Source of the DNA: Nageia nagi
Lineage: Eukaryota > Pinophyta
DNA length: 64,000 nt
Direction: 5' to 3'
Assembly: GCA_050084985.1 (NCBI GenBank)
Contig: JBITNC010000001.1
Span: 42,966,001 to 43,030,000, forward strand
Both the position numbers and the translations under genes were made by a program. This document shows positions 1 through 12,484 of the stretch, in pieces (the first letter of the stretch is position 1; each line of letters begins with the position of its first letter). The notes beneath the pieces were generated by a model, which was not told where the DNA came from, did no database searches, and was given only the letters and a program-made list of their open reading frames with translations.

Positions 1-3000
1 AGAAGATTTGAATACTTCATAATTCCTTACAAGTATTACTTCATTAGAATAGACTTTATGTATGATGCAAAGATAAGTAATGAAACAACAAAAAATATTA
101 AAAACTTTACTCAAGGAAGTCTAAAATATCAATAAAGATGTTGGAAGGAAATAAAATAAAGAAAGAAAAAGGAATAAATGTAAATCATATGAATCTTATG
201 ATTTAGTCTTCAAAAGAAAAAAATTAGAATCAGAGAAAAGATTTAGAACTAAGATGATGAATTCACCAAACAAGAACCCTCAAAAATAAAGGAAGTACCT
301 AAATATGGTTTTTGGGTATGTGTTGGAAATCCCTACTAGTTGAAATATCCTCACTTGGAAAAGTTTAGAGACTCTACCTACTTTTCCACTTATGAACCAA
401 AAAAATCAAAATAGTATATTACCTTTTTTTCCAGTTTAATATTTTCTTTTAAATCTTTAAATATATTAAAAATAAGATTTTTTTATATGCTAAAAATATA
501 AAATTCTTTGACAGTAAGGTCAAGGATAGAGAATGATTTATATATATATGTGATAAATAGTTTTTGAAACCTTAAGAAAACCTTTAGGCAAATGAATTAA
601 ACATGAATAAAAATGTTTATCCTACATTGTTAAAGAGTATGAAGAAGAATAGATTGTAACCAAGAACTTCCTAAAAAGACCAGTAAATTTCAAATAAAAT
701 AAAAAACAAATGTATACTATACTATGAAAAGATAAAATTTCTAGGATAAAATATTTAGTTTACTATAGTATGACAAGATGAAAGAGATCAAGAAAGGGAA
801 ATACCTATTGAAATAAGAAAGGAAAATAGATCGCTATCAAAACTTGAATAGTTGAACCACAAGAATAAGAGGAAGAGATAACGATTCAAAATTTGTTGGA
901 TTTATTGAAAGAAAATGGGAATAAGGAACTTAAATAAATGAAAACCCCTACTAAAGAATATAACAAGGGATGTAACAAACATAGTGTAAAGAGATATTTT
1001 CCTCTCTTTTGTGGGAGAAATATGCCTATATTCACTCCTAAAATTATAAACTATCTTTGTAACAAGAATAACAAGATGATCATATCAAACAAAGAACCTG
1101 AAGAGGTAAAAAATGAGGAAATCATTTCATAAAAGTTAAACAATTGAGAGTGGATAAGAAGAAAGGACTTTCATATGCAAGAAATAAAATGATCCTTTCA
1201 TGATATTATCATGAGATGTTGTTAAACATTTGATATGTAATATATATATTATGTTATGAAATTTCAATGTATGGAAATGATTATTGTAAGTGATAGGTTA
1301 AATCTTAAGGAAATATACAAATGATTGAATAATTTCAACCTAGGTGGATCAAAATTATCTTAGTGGTGGGATAAGATCATAATATAAAAATTTAAGAGAA
1401 AATACAAGGATGTGTTTGATGTGGTAATTGATTACCATAATAGGTTTTATCCTAATAATTTTGATAGTGATAACCTCTAACCTTCAAATTTGGTAAATGA
1501 TGCCACAAACAATTTAGCTAAGAGTCATAAGATGAAGTTTTGGTACTTTTAATGACCTAAAAAAAAGTCTATAAGCTTGTTAAAAACTTTGTATTTTAAT
1601 CAAATAATAGTGAAGGATTAATAAACATTCTTTAATGGGAATTAGATTGTCAATAATCCACTCAAAATGATTGTTCAAAATCAAATTTTGTAATTTGAAT
1701 TACAAAGAGCAATGTGATTGAAGCATTTGGTTATTAGACATTATTTTCATTTTATAAAAAATTATTCTATCTTATGCTTGATCAACCAAGATAAGATGAT
1801 CTTATACATTTAAAATGGTGAGGACATATGTGATTTATCACATGTACAAGGGTGAGATAATCAAAAATCAATGAAATAATATACATATATAAGGATGAAT
1901 TAAATTTTATGCTTCATCCACCATATGAATTGGTTCTTTAATTAAACAAAAGAAGATGTTAAAATGGATAAACAAAAGGCTCAAGTGATGATCCAATAGT
2001 GAAAAAATAAAAGATTAATTCAAAATTATTTGAATAGAACTAAAATATGGTCTCTACATATTCTTTATATAAACCATATACTTTTAAGAATTGATCTATA
2101 AGAACAATCAAAATCATCATTTGGAAAAGAGTCTAGAAGTCAATACTCCTCCTATCACCAAACCCATCAATGATGACATATGTCTTTTAGGTATCTTTGT
2201 AAATGAAATGTATTCTTAATTTTTCTCATGTATGAAATGTTTCTTGATTTACAGATGGGGTATCTCCTAGAAAGTAATTTTTCTCTATTTGAGACTTTAG
2301 GAATAGAAAGTGGAGAAATGGGAAAAGAGATAAGTGATACCCTTACATTAAATATGCATCTATATGAAATAATTATCTTCCCATTGTGAATAAAATTAAA
2401 TAATAATTATATCATAAAATTGGAATACTTTTTCATTGATAAATAGCTATGTTAATGTATCATCTCTTATAAGATATACTTTGAAATGTGATTAACAAAA
2501 TGGTTTACCTTTTGAACATATGTTCTTAGATAAATAAATATTTCTTATAATTAAGACATGATAAAACTAGACTCCATGGTCAATGAATAGAGGTAGTCAT
2601 TAAGTTCACTACCCATCAAGGTCTAAAATAGAGTAAAGGAAAAATTAAATAGATGCTTTGTTGGTTGAGAACAATACATGTATATGAGAATATAAGATAG
2701 TTTGCATTGCATAATGAAAATAGCTATCCTGATCCTTAAATTTTTGAAACTACTAGTACTTACAACCTTCAATCCTTAAGTATACCTTGTGAAATAGAAG
2801 TTTAAGCATACCTTGTGAAATAGAAGTTCAAGTAGAGCTTGAAGCAATAATTCTTGATGAAGATTTGTATATCTTATGAAACCTTATTTGTATTATGTAT
2901 AGACCTTAAGATGTAAATGATGTAAAGGGAAAGACATAGACTATGATTTAAGAATAAATTATCTTCAATAAATAAGTATTAGGTATAATATGTATAATAT

Positions 3001-3841
3001 GGAAATATATTATCAAAATTAAATTTCAACCATAATTATGACCTTATGTATTAGGATGTGATCCATATATCCTATGAAGAAATTTTGTTAGAAGAATTAG
3101 TTTGAATGCATGAGTATAAATTTTGCAATAGTAGGTTTATGAAACCTAATGGCAAGTTAAATATATTTTGATAGGAAATATGTATCCCTAAGTTTATAAA
3201 TATTACCATGTTTGAATAAAATTTATTTGGAAATAACTTTATGGATTTGATATATTTGAGTGCACAAGATGTAGCATTCGAGATATGATTACAAATATGG
3301 AATATAGGGATAATTAAACAAGAATGTAAATGTATTAATAGAACACCTAATTATAACATTGATATTATAGTTATGGAATGAGAATGTGTATAATGTTTAA
3401 ATATTATTATATTGTAAGGTAGTAGAAAAATAATTAGCTTTATTTTGAGAATCAATTCAATCAAATGTAATATTAGGTATCTTAAACAAATTATGATAGA
3501 ATCCTTGAGTTTGACAAATAGAAACCTTATCAAAAGGGTGGGGTCAAGAGAATCTCATAGATAGCAACTTCAAGCCCTTACTTTTTATAAAAAAGTTAGC
3601 TAGATTATATCTATAACTAACTCAACTACTTGTAAAAAATCCACTATACTTTTTAAAATTATTTTATCCTATCACACAATGTATGTGGGTTAATATACTT
3701 TAAGGGTATGGAAAGAGAAACATCCACTTTACCCTTAACACATTTATATTGAGAAGCAAGGTGTTTCAAATTATTGTTAATATTCTTAGACAATTTGATT
3801 AATGTTGGTAGTCATAAAACTAGCAGTGATCATCATAGTAT
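1..3841. other. AT-rich intergenic DNA, no recognisable gene
   Basis: No reading frame here carries a motif I recognise, and the longest open stretch (938-1132, +, 64 codons) has no family signature. Composition is about 70% A+T with very few CpG, as in old methylated repeat DNA. The last part flanks the copia element that begins at 3842. It may contain repeats too decayed to name. Confidence 0.6.
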
Positions 3842-4330
3842 TGTTGGAATGTATAATGCATTATTGTAAAGGTTTGTATTAAATATTCTATGTAAATTCA
3901 CTATTACTTAAGGGTATCATTTGATACCTTAATTATTTAAGTGAATATGATAATGTAACTTGTCCTACATTCCATGTCATGAGCAAGCCCCTTGGGTAAA
4001 AGGATATGCATGTCATGCTTTTGTACATTGGATAAAAGGGTGATCCAAAGAGGTATTTTGGCCTATAAATATAAGGCTCCCCCTTTATGATTACACACCA
4101 ATTATAGAGTAAATTTATGCTATAGGATAGAAGTGTAGGAGTTGAGATTAGGAGGATTGTAAGAGAATTGTATTTGTGATTGAAGTAAAGATCTAGTTAG
4201 TGGATGTACTCCTAGCTGGAGGAACCACTTTACATCTTGAGTTACTTTATGAGTTTGTTAGATGTGAATTGAGAGCTTTCATGTGATATTGGTAGTTTAG
4301 GATTGTTCTTGTTATACTTCAATTCTCTCA
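3842..4330 (+). repeat. 5' LTR of copia A1
   Basis: Direct repeat of 12485-12973, about 94% identical by hand count, no length difference. A TATA-like element lies at 4074-4081. The LTR begins TGTTGGAATG and ends TTCTCTCA. Confidence 0.95.
4074..4081 (+). promoter_or_regulatory. Putative TATA box in 5' LTR of A1
   Basis: TATAAATA in the sequence gcctataaatataaggc. The matching site in the 3' LTR (12707-12715) reads TATAAATAG. The position, about 230 bp into a 489-bp LTR, suits a U3 promoter. Transcription start is inferred, not seen. Confidence 0.55.
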
Positions 4331-4332
4331 TT

Positions 4333-4344
4333 TGGTATCAGAGC
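4333..4344 (+). other. Primer-binding site, initiator Met tRNA
   Basis: TGGTATCAGAGC lies two bases after the 5' LTR end. This is the standard plant copia primer site, complementary to the 3' end of initiator-Met tRNA, used to start minus-strand DNA synthesis. Confidence 0.95.
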
Positions 4345-7300
4345 ACCTTGAAAGCTCCTCTTCTCATCCTTGGTGTGGAGATGTTCTTCCTTCAATCTTG
4401 TGATCTTGTTGAGGTAAAATTCAAGATAAGGTATAATCTACTATATACATTCTCCTTCATTTGTTTTTCTTATGGCACATTTCACTAATGTTACTAACAC
4501 ATTTTTTTTGAGTATGTTAGTCATTTCTTATATATATGAGAAAAAAAAAATTTAAAAGGGGGAAATATATATTGTGTATCAATCTCTCATTGGAAATGTG
4601 TATTAATATATTGCTATGCAATTTCTTTTCCTAACATGATTTGTGTTAGTTGCATTTTTTTTGGTAAAAATGTCCTTAAAGTAGCAATATTTGTTGCTGC
4701 ATTTTTTTAGTAACATATCTTATTGTTAGTTGCCTTTTTTAATATATATATATTACTATTTTTTTGCATATATTTAATATTTAAAGGTTTTATTATGAGC
4801 TAAGAAAATTATATTTATTTTTCCTCCAAACATTATATGCAAATAAAAATTATACAAAATTATAATGCATTTTTTTAGTGCTACCTTAAAAAGCTACATT
4901 CAACAAAAAATTGAAAGGTTTTTTTTGTTGTTTCAAAGATTATTGAATATTTTTCCCCCATGCCTATGGATTCCCATCATAGCCTCTCTCATCATGTAGA
5001 ACCTTTCTCCTCATGCTTGGTAGTGGTAGACTCCTATGTAGTGGGACTTAGTCTCGCTTGATGGAGAGCCCTTAACATCTCTAAGTAGAATCAGTAGCCC
5101 ATCTCACCTCCATAGTATATTTTCTTCACCTTCATTCTAACCATGTAGCCCTTGTGACTTATTCTTCACCCTTATAGCTCTACCAACCATAACTACTTGT
5201 GACTTCATTCGTATCTAATTTGCATCATTGGTTTCTACACTCTTGGGTAGAGAGGGACCTCATGCCCATGTTCTAATCCTGACCACATGGTCTCTTATCT
5301 TTGACTATAATTTTCTCCACTTGCATTTTTTTTGTCAATCATGTTGACCTCTACCTTTGAATTGGTCTCCATCCCTACAACATTTTTTACAACTAGTAAC
5401 TAGCCTAGCATTGCTCTACTCATAGTTGGTGGTCCAAATCAAATGATGCTAGAACCTCCCTTCCTAGCTTTGCATGATTCTTCACCTAGGTTCTTGTGAC
5501 CTATCCATGCCTCTATCCAATGTTGTACCAACTATGTGATCCCTATTTATGTGTCCCTCTACCAATACCTCCTATCCTTTACCAGTGTGGCCCATCGTAG
5601 TGCCTCTCTTCTCCTATGTAGCCTCTACCTCCCTTTGCTCCTAAACCTTGCAATTTTTTGACATAGTCATTTTTTTTCAAAAAAAAATGTGCCCCTTCTT
5701 TTTAATCAATCACATTTAATTTTTTGGGTTGCTTGCACACTTTCTTTTTCATCTTAAGGGGCTCTCATTTAATGATCTAGTAGGTACATTTATTTTGTTG
5801 CTTACAAGAAAACTTATCATCATTACTACCTACTTTAAATGCTTGGAGTGTTTAAGGGAATTTCATGTGCCTTAATGACTTAGTGTGCTTAGAAGAAAAA
5901 TGCATTAATGGCTGAGTCAAAGTGTTTATTTTTTCAAACATGCCAATTTTTTAGGAAAGATATTTTACTTGAGATATTGTACTTAAGTATATTTTTTAAT
6001 GTCAAAATTAATTTTTTACTTGACATTAAAGGGTAATGCCTAGATGTATTTATCATCATCATTGCTAAGTGTTAAAAATTAAAATGCATAATTCCTTCTA
6101 TATGATATTATGATAGGTATTTTTTTTACCTTGAAGTAAAAGTACATTCGCAATTACTTAAATTTTTTTTTAGGTACTTATCATATTGCTTAAAGATCAT
6201 TTTAAAGTAAAAGGAGGGAGAAATATTTGTGAAATTCCTTTACTTTAAAATTTTTAGGGACTTAGATTTTTTAAGTCAATAATGCATGCTTAGAACTTAA
6301 AAATTTTAAGTTAAAATAATAATGCATGCTTAGTACATAAGTTGGAATAATGCATGCTTATTACTTAAGTTGGAATAATGTATGTTTATTACTTAAGTTA
6401 TAATGGCTTTTACTTCCTTATGCAATTTATGGAAATGTTACATGGTATACTTGATAGGATATCTTCAAGTTATGCATGTTTGTGCTTGAGTATTTTGTTT
6501 ATGCTTATGTATTTATTTCTTATGCAAAGTTAATAAATAAACTTATGCAAAAATAAGAATGATGTAAAGATGTCCTTTAAGGGTTGGTAAACAAAACCCA
6601 TTGGACACTTAGGTTTCAAATTTAATGGATGATGTTTTATTTATGCTTCTTACTTCATGTTTCATTTTTTGCTTATGCAAATAAAAATGCAAATATTAAT
6701 TTGAGAAATGCCTTAAAATGAACACATCTACATGTACATTCTACAACATGACTTGTTTAGGGAGCCATGAGGTGAGGACAAGTGTACTAGAGCCTTTAAG
6801 TTTGACAATCCAAGTGGTGAAAAGATCATACTTTTTAATTGCCCCTAAGTTCTTTGTTGGTCTAGACATAACTCTATTAGGTGGACAAGCATGTGTGTAG
6901 TGATACCACATGTCCATTCAAGGATTATACAAATAACCTAGGAGGACAACTTGAAACTTAATCAAGATTAATAATTTGGCCAATCCAATAAATGTCAAAA
7001 CCTTTGAAAATAGCTAGTAATTCTCCTTGTGAGAATATATTATTGCCCAGGGGGAACTAGTTGAGGATTGATAGTACTTAGGCTCCTCTTGTGTGGGCAT
7101 CTAGATGAAGCCTTAATTTTAGATAAGAAAATAAGCCTTAACAATGTCACTCTACATCTATGGTTCTTGAGATGAGAAATGTATTTGAGTACATGGGTTA
7201 TTATTTGAATTGTAAAAACATTTGCACTTGTGAATCAAATTAAGAATGTCTTTAGTGTTAAATATAACATGTATTATTTACTTGGTTAAAACTTAACATT

Positions 7301-7350
7301 TAATATTATTTATTGAAACCACATGCTTATTATTTCACATTCTTGTGTAG
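4345..7350 (+). other. Long untranslated leader of copia A1
   Basis: Three kilobases separate the primer site from gag, far longer than usual for copia. Nothing recognisable is encoded. Homopolymer T runs are common at 4500-4950. Positions 4960-5660 are strongly pyrimidine-rich on the + strand, with recurring ccct/cctc/acc motifs. A short tandem repeat lies at 6276-6404. The stretch could include old insertions, but I found no paired ends. Confidence 0.6.
6276..6404 (+). repeat. Short tandem repeat in A1 leader
   Basis: Four units with the core AATGCATGCTTA begin near 6281, 6321, 6349 and 6378. Spacing is 40, 28 and 29 bp. The last three carry taagttggaataa between cores. Confidence 0.75.
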
Positions 7351-7353
7351 CAA

Positions 7354-7756
7354 ATGGAAAAATCCTTTTTACCCAAACATATTCTTGATGGTTCCAACTA
7401 TGAGATTTGGGAACCTTAAATGAGAGCTGAATTATAGGTAAGAAAGCTTTGACAAATAGTGAATGAAAACCTTATACCTCCTATAGATGAGAAGGCACTA
7501 GAGGCTTACAACATAAAGAATGAGTTAGCAACCTCCATGATTTACCATGCAATTTTAGATGATGTGCTCCTAATAATTTCAACCTCGATAAAGGAAGCAT
7601 GGGATAAGCGTAAGAAAATCTACCTTTGGTTCAAACTTTTGAAGAAGGTTTACAATTCTCTAAAAGTTGCTTCAATCTTATCAAGGGGAAGATGAAAATA
7701 TGGCTATCTACCTGAATAAAATCATTGACTTAAAAACTTGTCATTTGTTTTTAAAT
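7354..7756 (+). pseudogene. gag: copia A1 gag, N-terminal part, broken
   Basis: The frame opening at ATG 7354 contains LDGSNYEIWEP, the N-terminal hallmark of copia gag (the family usually shows L.G.NY..W). It is followed by in-frame stops and by a shifted open stretch at 7459-7695 whose ending, with STSIKEAWDK, matches the UBN2-type gag region (STAKEAWD in the family). The C-terminal half, including the CCHC zinc knuckle, is not found. An insertion begins near 7757 and the next recognisable domain is protease. Gag would package the element RNA; this copy is dead. Confidence 0.8.
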
Positions 7757-8345
7757 TATATACTATGGAGCAATGGAACACATAAAATATTGCAAAAAAT
7801 ATAAACATAAAAAATGCATAAATAAGAGAGACACAGATATACGTGGTTCACCCAGTTTGGGCTACATCCACCCTGAACAGCCAGTCCTTCCTTTCTATTA
7901 TCTAATAAAATGAAGAGATATAACCTATAGCAGATCTATTGTAATATCCTTTATTTTCTCCTCATGTCTCACGTCTCTATTTCTCACTCACCAATCACGT
8001 CTATTACAATGTCCTTATACAAAGAGAGGAGTTACCATTTAGGGAAAAAAGAAACCCTAAACTAAACATAAGTTCTACCATCAGATCATCCCCCTAATGA
8101 ACAGCCCATTTTGACTAGAAATTACTATACTTTTACAAGATGATTTTACATCTATTTTTAGCTTCAAGGGTGCTACCCCCAAACCCCCACCGAGGGACCG
8201 CTGGCCCCTGGACCCCCCAGCTGGGGGGGATGGTCCCCCCTGAACCCCTGCAGGGGGGATAAGTCCCCCCTGCAACCCCCCTATGTGGAGGGGTGTACAA
8301 ACTTCCTAGGGTATACATCCAGCTAAAACAAAGAACTCTAAATAA
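7757..8345. mobile_element. Insertion inside A1 gag, LTR-like or MITE-like, with G/C palindromes
   Basis: Gag homology stops near 7757 and copia-like sequence resumes before protease. The ~590 bp between differs in composition. It contains acgtggttcaccc followed by gggctacatccacc, a phrase I associate with plant LTR or small repeat families. It also holds a G/C-run segment (8170-8295) unlike the rest of the element. Exact ends and target duplication could not be fixed. It may be a solo LTR or a non-autonomous DNA element. Confidence 0.5.
8175..8295. repeat. GC-rich palindromic short repeat
   Basis: Perfect palindromes CCCCCCAGCTGGGGGG (8213-8228) and CCCCTGCAGGGG (8245-8256) sit in units of about 30 bp, each joining a C-run, a tetramer and a G-run. 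Two further imperfect units flank them. On either strand the segment can fold into consecutive G/C stems. Confidence 0.8.
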
Positions 8346-8544
8346 TCATGCTCCACACACAACATCAATTATGAGTGCAATTGGATCAATGATGAGTTCA
8401 TATTCTTTACTAATCTTCAAAGTTTAAAAACTTTGTAACAGTTATGGAAATAAGGCTTGATGATGAAAAATAAGTCTTCTCCCTTAAGAATATTTTTAGG
8501 CTCCTATTGAAGCATGGGGAAACTCTTATCCATGATTTGCTCTT

Positions 8545-9145
8545 TTTTGTCTAATTGGATTGTTGATTCTGGTTGCACTAATCACCTATGCTTTGAAAAA
8601 AAAAATTGTGAACTTTCACAAGTATAAAAAGGATGTAGTTATGATAGGTGATAACTCTACCTTTGAAGTCCAAGGAATTGGGAGTGTACTGATTCATGGA
8701 AAGGTTCTTGAAAATGTTCTCTATGTTCCTAAGTTAATAATGAACCTTCTCTTTCTCATCCAAATTACTATAAAAAAGATACTTTTTTAAGTTCAACTCT
8801 CAATCCTAGTTCATTAAGAAAGGACTTGCCACTTTGGTTAAAGGATCTATGAAAGATAACCTCTACATTATGGATCAAGTTCCATCAAAGATGTGTCTTG
8901 CTTCTAGCATGTGTTATAAAGGCAATCTTTGGCACCATCATTTAGGGCACCTTAACCATAAGAGTATTCAAATCATGAAAGACCAAGAACTTGTGGAAGG
9001 TTTACCTTCAATTTTTTCTTTGGTTGGTCTATACAAGAAGTACATTCTTGGCAAAATGCATAGACAAAAGTTTGAAAAAGATAAGGCAACAAGAGCATCT
9101 CAACCTCTTCAACTTGTGTATTTAGATTTGATGGATCTATTTTAG
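8545..9145 (+). pseudogene. pol: copia A1 protease and GAG-pre-integrase domain
   Basis: The protease active site reads IVDSGCTNHLC (from about 8558), matching the copia D-S-G-C/A-[ST]-x-H signature. It continues through DNSTFEVQGIGSV, typical of the copia aspartic protease. A frameshift near 8790 leads to 8834-9145, which holds LWHHHLGHLNHKSI, the His pair of the integrase HHCC zinc finger, and then LVYLDLMDLF, the start of the integrase core with its first catalytic Asp. The protease would cleave Gag-Pol. Stops at the end of each segment make this non-functional. Confidence 0.88.
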
Positions 9146-9830
9146 ACTAAGTCACTTGGATGAGCATCTTATGTCTTGATTTTCATTGATGGCTTTAGTA
9201 GGATGACCTTTGGTATCTACTTGAGCACAAGGATCAAACCTTTATAAGTTTTAAAGTTTTTAAGGCCTTTGTTGAGAATTAAACTAACCTCAAAATCAAG
9301 ATGTTGAGATTAGATAATGGAGGAGAATATAATAGTAATAAGTTCAATGACTATTTTGCTATGTATGGAGTCAAGAGGTAGTTTACAATTCCATACATTC
9401 TTCAATAGAATGATATTTTTGAAAAGAAAAATAGAACAATTATGGAGATGGCTAGATGCATTTTGAGTAATATTCCTAAGTTCTTATGGAATGAAGCTAT
9501 GAGCACTATAATTTATACCTTGAATAGGTGTCTTACAAAATATGTTTAGAGTAAAACTCATTTTGAAACATGGTCAAAAATAAAACCTAATATTTCTCAC
9601 CTTAGGGTGTTTGGTTGTGAAGCTTTCTCCTATATTATTTATGACAAAAGAAAGAAGTTGGATAAAAGAACTGAAAAATGCATTTTTGTAGGTTATGATA
9701 GTTAGTATGGAGGCTATAGGCTCTACTCTCTAACCTATAAAGAAATATTCATTTCAAGGGATGTAAAGTTTAATGAACTTCCTAAAGAATCTACTTCTAA
9801 TGAGATTGTTGATGATCTAGAGGACTCTTC
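9146..9830 (+). pseudogene. pol: copia A1 integrase core and C-terminal part
   Basis: Stops and frameshifts are frequent, but the DD35E features are readable. FIDGFSR follows the first Asp, LDNGGEY (9309-9329) gives the second Asp, and EKKNRTIMEMARC (from 9421) supplies the Glu. LRVFGCEAFSYI (about 9603) is the usual copia segment after the core, and KCIFVGYD with YRLYS follow. The enzyme would join the cDNA ends to host DNA. Confidence 0.88.
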
Positions 9831-9959
9831 AGTTACTCTTAGTTGGTTTAATATTGATATAGACAAGTCACCTTAGAAACAAAATTCTCCAACACAAAGG
9901 GTAACAAGAAGCATGACCTTAAACAAATCTTTAATTACTAAAATAAACAACAAACATGA

Positions 9960-10710
9960 GCCTTCAACCTTCAAAGAAGCTTCTAAGCATGAGTGCTGGA
10001 TGGAAGCCATGAAAGTCGAGTATGAGGTGCTTATGAAAAATAAAACTTAAGACTTAGTTCTTTATCCTAATAAAAAGAATGTGATTAGCAATAAGTGGAT
10101 CTACAAGGTCAAGTTCAATTTAGTAGGAGATATTGAGAAATGTAAGGCAAGGTTAGTAGCTAAAGGATTTACTCAAAAATATGATGTAGATTATGAGAAA
10201 ACCTTTGCTCCCATGGTAAAGATGCCTACTATAAGAGTTATCCTGGCTCTTTATATAGCTTAAAGATGAAAAGTTTTTCAACTTGACATCAAGAGTGCAT
10301 TTCTCAATGGTGAATTAGATGTGAAAATCTTTATGAATCAACTAGAAGGGTTTATTATGGAAGGTAAAGAGTCCTTTGTGTGTAAGATAAAGAAATCCTT
10401 GTATGGATTTAAGCAAACACCTAGAGCCTAGTATAGAAAGATTTTAGGGTACTTTATAAACATTGATTTCTCCAAGTATTTTTTTGAATTTGATCTATAT
10501 GTGCTCAATCAAGGAAAAGATGTGGTCTTGATACTCCTTTATGTGGATGATCTTTTGATTATTGGAAACAATGATGAAATCATTCAAGAGTGCATACCCA
10601 AACTTAAGGCAATGTTTGAAATGATTGATCTTGGTCTCTTGCACTACTATCTTGGAATGAAAGTGTATCAATACAAGGATTGTACTTACCTTAGTTAATA
10701 TAAGTATATA
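9960..10710 (+). pseudogene. pol: copia A1 reverse transcriptase
   Basis: The block begins with the region before RT (KEASKHECWMEAMKVEYE). Next is NKWIYKVKFN and KARLVAKGFTQKYDVDYEKTF at 10081-10263, the canonical copia RT entry. The next segment reads QLDIKSAFLNG with TAA and TAG replacing expected sense codons. The catalytic YVDDLLIIGNND lies at 10501-10698 with GLLHYYLGMKV behind it. Several stops interrupt it. The enzyme would copy element RNA to DNA. Confidence 0.9.
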
Positions 10711-10809
10711 TCAGACATCTTGCAAAAGTTTGGAATGGAGTGTAGATATGCTGTAATCCTAATCTCTTCTAAAATCATTATTTCTCTAAGCTCTAACACT
10801 TAGTTAGCT

Positions 10810-11448
10810 GATACTATAGCTTACAGGTAATTAATTAGTAGTCTTTTGTATTTGACTATATCCAGACTAGATGTTGCCTTTGCAATGAATCTAATGGCAT
10901 GATTCATGTAGAAACCTTATGTTGAGCACCTCAATGTTGTTAAGCAAATCTTGAGGTATGTTGTAAGGATTAAGGATCTTGCTCTCAAGTATTCCAAGTT
11001 ACCCTCATTTGTTCTCTCTAGATTCTCAAATTTTGACTATAGAGGAGATAGATATGATAAGAATTCAACCTCTATGTATGTGTTTAGCATTGGTTTAAGT
11101 GCTATCTCTTGAGCTTGTAAGAATTAACCTACTATTTCTCTTTTCACCATAGAAGTTGAATATCATGCCATGTCTATTGTAGCCTAAGAATCCATTTAAC
11201 TAAGGCATCTTCTAAAAGAAATTAGGTATGAGTAAGGTGGCTCATCTTTGATCTTCTCAAATAATCAATCAGCTATTTATTTGGATAAAAATCCAATATT
11301 CCATCAAATAATAAAACATGTAGAAATTTATGCCTATTTTATTAGGGAGAAGGTTCTTGATGGCATCATACACCTGGTGTATTATCCATTCACCTTGAAC
11401 TCTATTGATTTGTTCACCAAACCCCTCCTAGGAAGCTTAGTTTTGTAA
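10810..11448 (+). pseudogene. pol: copia A1 RNase H
   Basis: The segment follows RT directly. DNQSAI is represented by NNQSAIYLDKNPIFH in 11248-11448, followed by KHVEIYAYFIREKV and the terminal DLFTKPLLG, the standard C-terminus of copia polyproteins (D.FTK.L). Upstream parts carry stops. The domain would degrade RNA in the RNA-DNA hybrid. The pol C-terminus lies about 1 kb before the 3' LTR, a long gap for this superfamily. Confidence 0.88.
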
Positions 11449-11649
11449 GCTTTAAGATGCTATCAAGTTGGTGAAGTTGCCCTCAAGGGGAAGTGAAGTT
11501 TGAATTCTTGTGTTGAATTAATATTTATGATGATAACTTCACCCCTAGGAGAATTTTATGCTATATAGTGTTGATTTTGTTGTACACCATTATGGTAAGT
11601 TTTCTCTACATGAGAAACTTATTGTACAAAATTTTAAAAGCCAAAAGAT

Positions 11650-12032
11650 TGGCCAATCTTGCACTGTTTGGTTATCCATATGTGATGAACTCGTATGTGT
11701 ATGCTCTATTTTGGTCAATCTAGCATTATTTAGTTATCCATATGTGAGGAAATCTATGTGTCATTTGGAACTATTTAGTTATCCATATGTAAGGAACTCA
11801 TATGTGCATGCTCTATTTTGGTCAATCTAGCACTATTTAGTTATCCATATGTGAGGAACTCTTATGTGTCATTTGGCACTATTCAATTATCCATATGTGA
11901 GGAACTCATATGTGCATGCTCTATTTTGATCTAGCACTATTTAGTTATCCATGTGTGAGGAACTCTTATGTGTCTTTTGGAACTATTAAATTATCCATAT
12001 GTGAGAAACTCGTATGTGCATGCTCTATTTTG
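11650..12032 (+). repeat. Compound tandem repeat before the 3' LTR of A1
   Basis: Seven units share the core GTTATCCATATGTGAGGAAC, starting at 11671, 11733, 11778, 11840, 11886, 11944 and 11990. Spacing alternates 62, 45, 62, 46, 58, 46 bp. Two alternating unit types (one ending gcatgctctattttgg, one ending gtgtcatttgg) thus form a ~107-bp higher-order unit present about 3.5 times. It lies in the 3' untranslated region. Confidence 0.92.
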
Positions 12033-12475
12033 TAATGATAATCAACACATCCTATATACAATAGGTGACTATGAGTTTTTAGCATGGCATCTTTGTGATG
12101 ACTTATAGTGCACCATTGATCAGTTCATGATGGAATTTATGTGATTCATCTATCTTTGTTCATATGAATATGATGCATCTAACTAATCTTATTATTTGAG
12201 CTACTTATGACTTATAGGTTCCTTTGAGATTGTAGGTTACTTTAGGTATGCAAGCTCTTAGAGACTCTTCATGACTTCCAAATTTAACTACTTCATGTAC
12301 ATTGAAACTGACTATGGTTAATGATTGTATATGGAAAAGTAGTAAATCTCAAACTAGATCTTTCTTACTTCACAAATATGTAAAAATTTCTTATCTCTAT
12401 TGTATCTATTTGAAGGAGAACTCTCTTACTTTCTCTTCTTCTTCTCTCTTACACACTCTATCCCAATATTACATT

Positions 12476-12484
12476 AAGGGGGAG
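12476..12484 (+). other. Polypurine tract of copia A1
   Basis: AAGGGGGAG directly abuts the TG of the 3' LTR. It is the RNase-H-resistant primer for plus-strand DNA synthesis. Confidence 0.92.
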
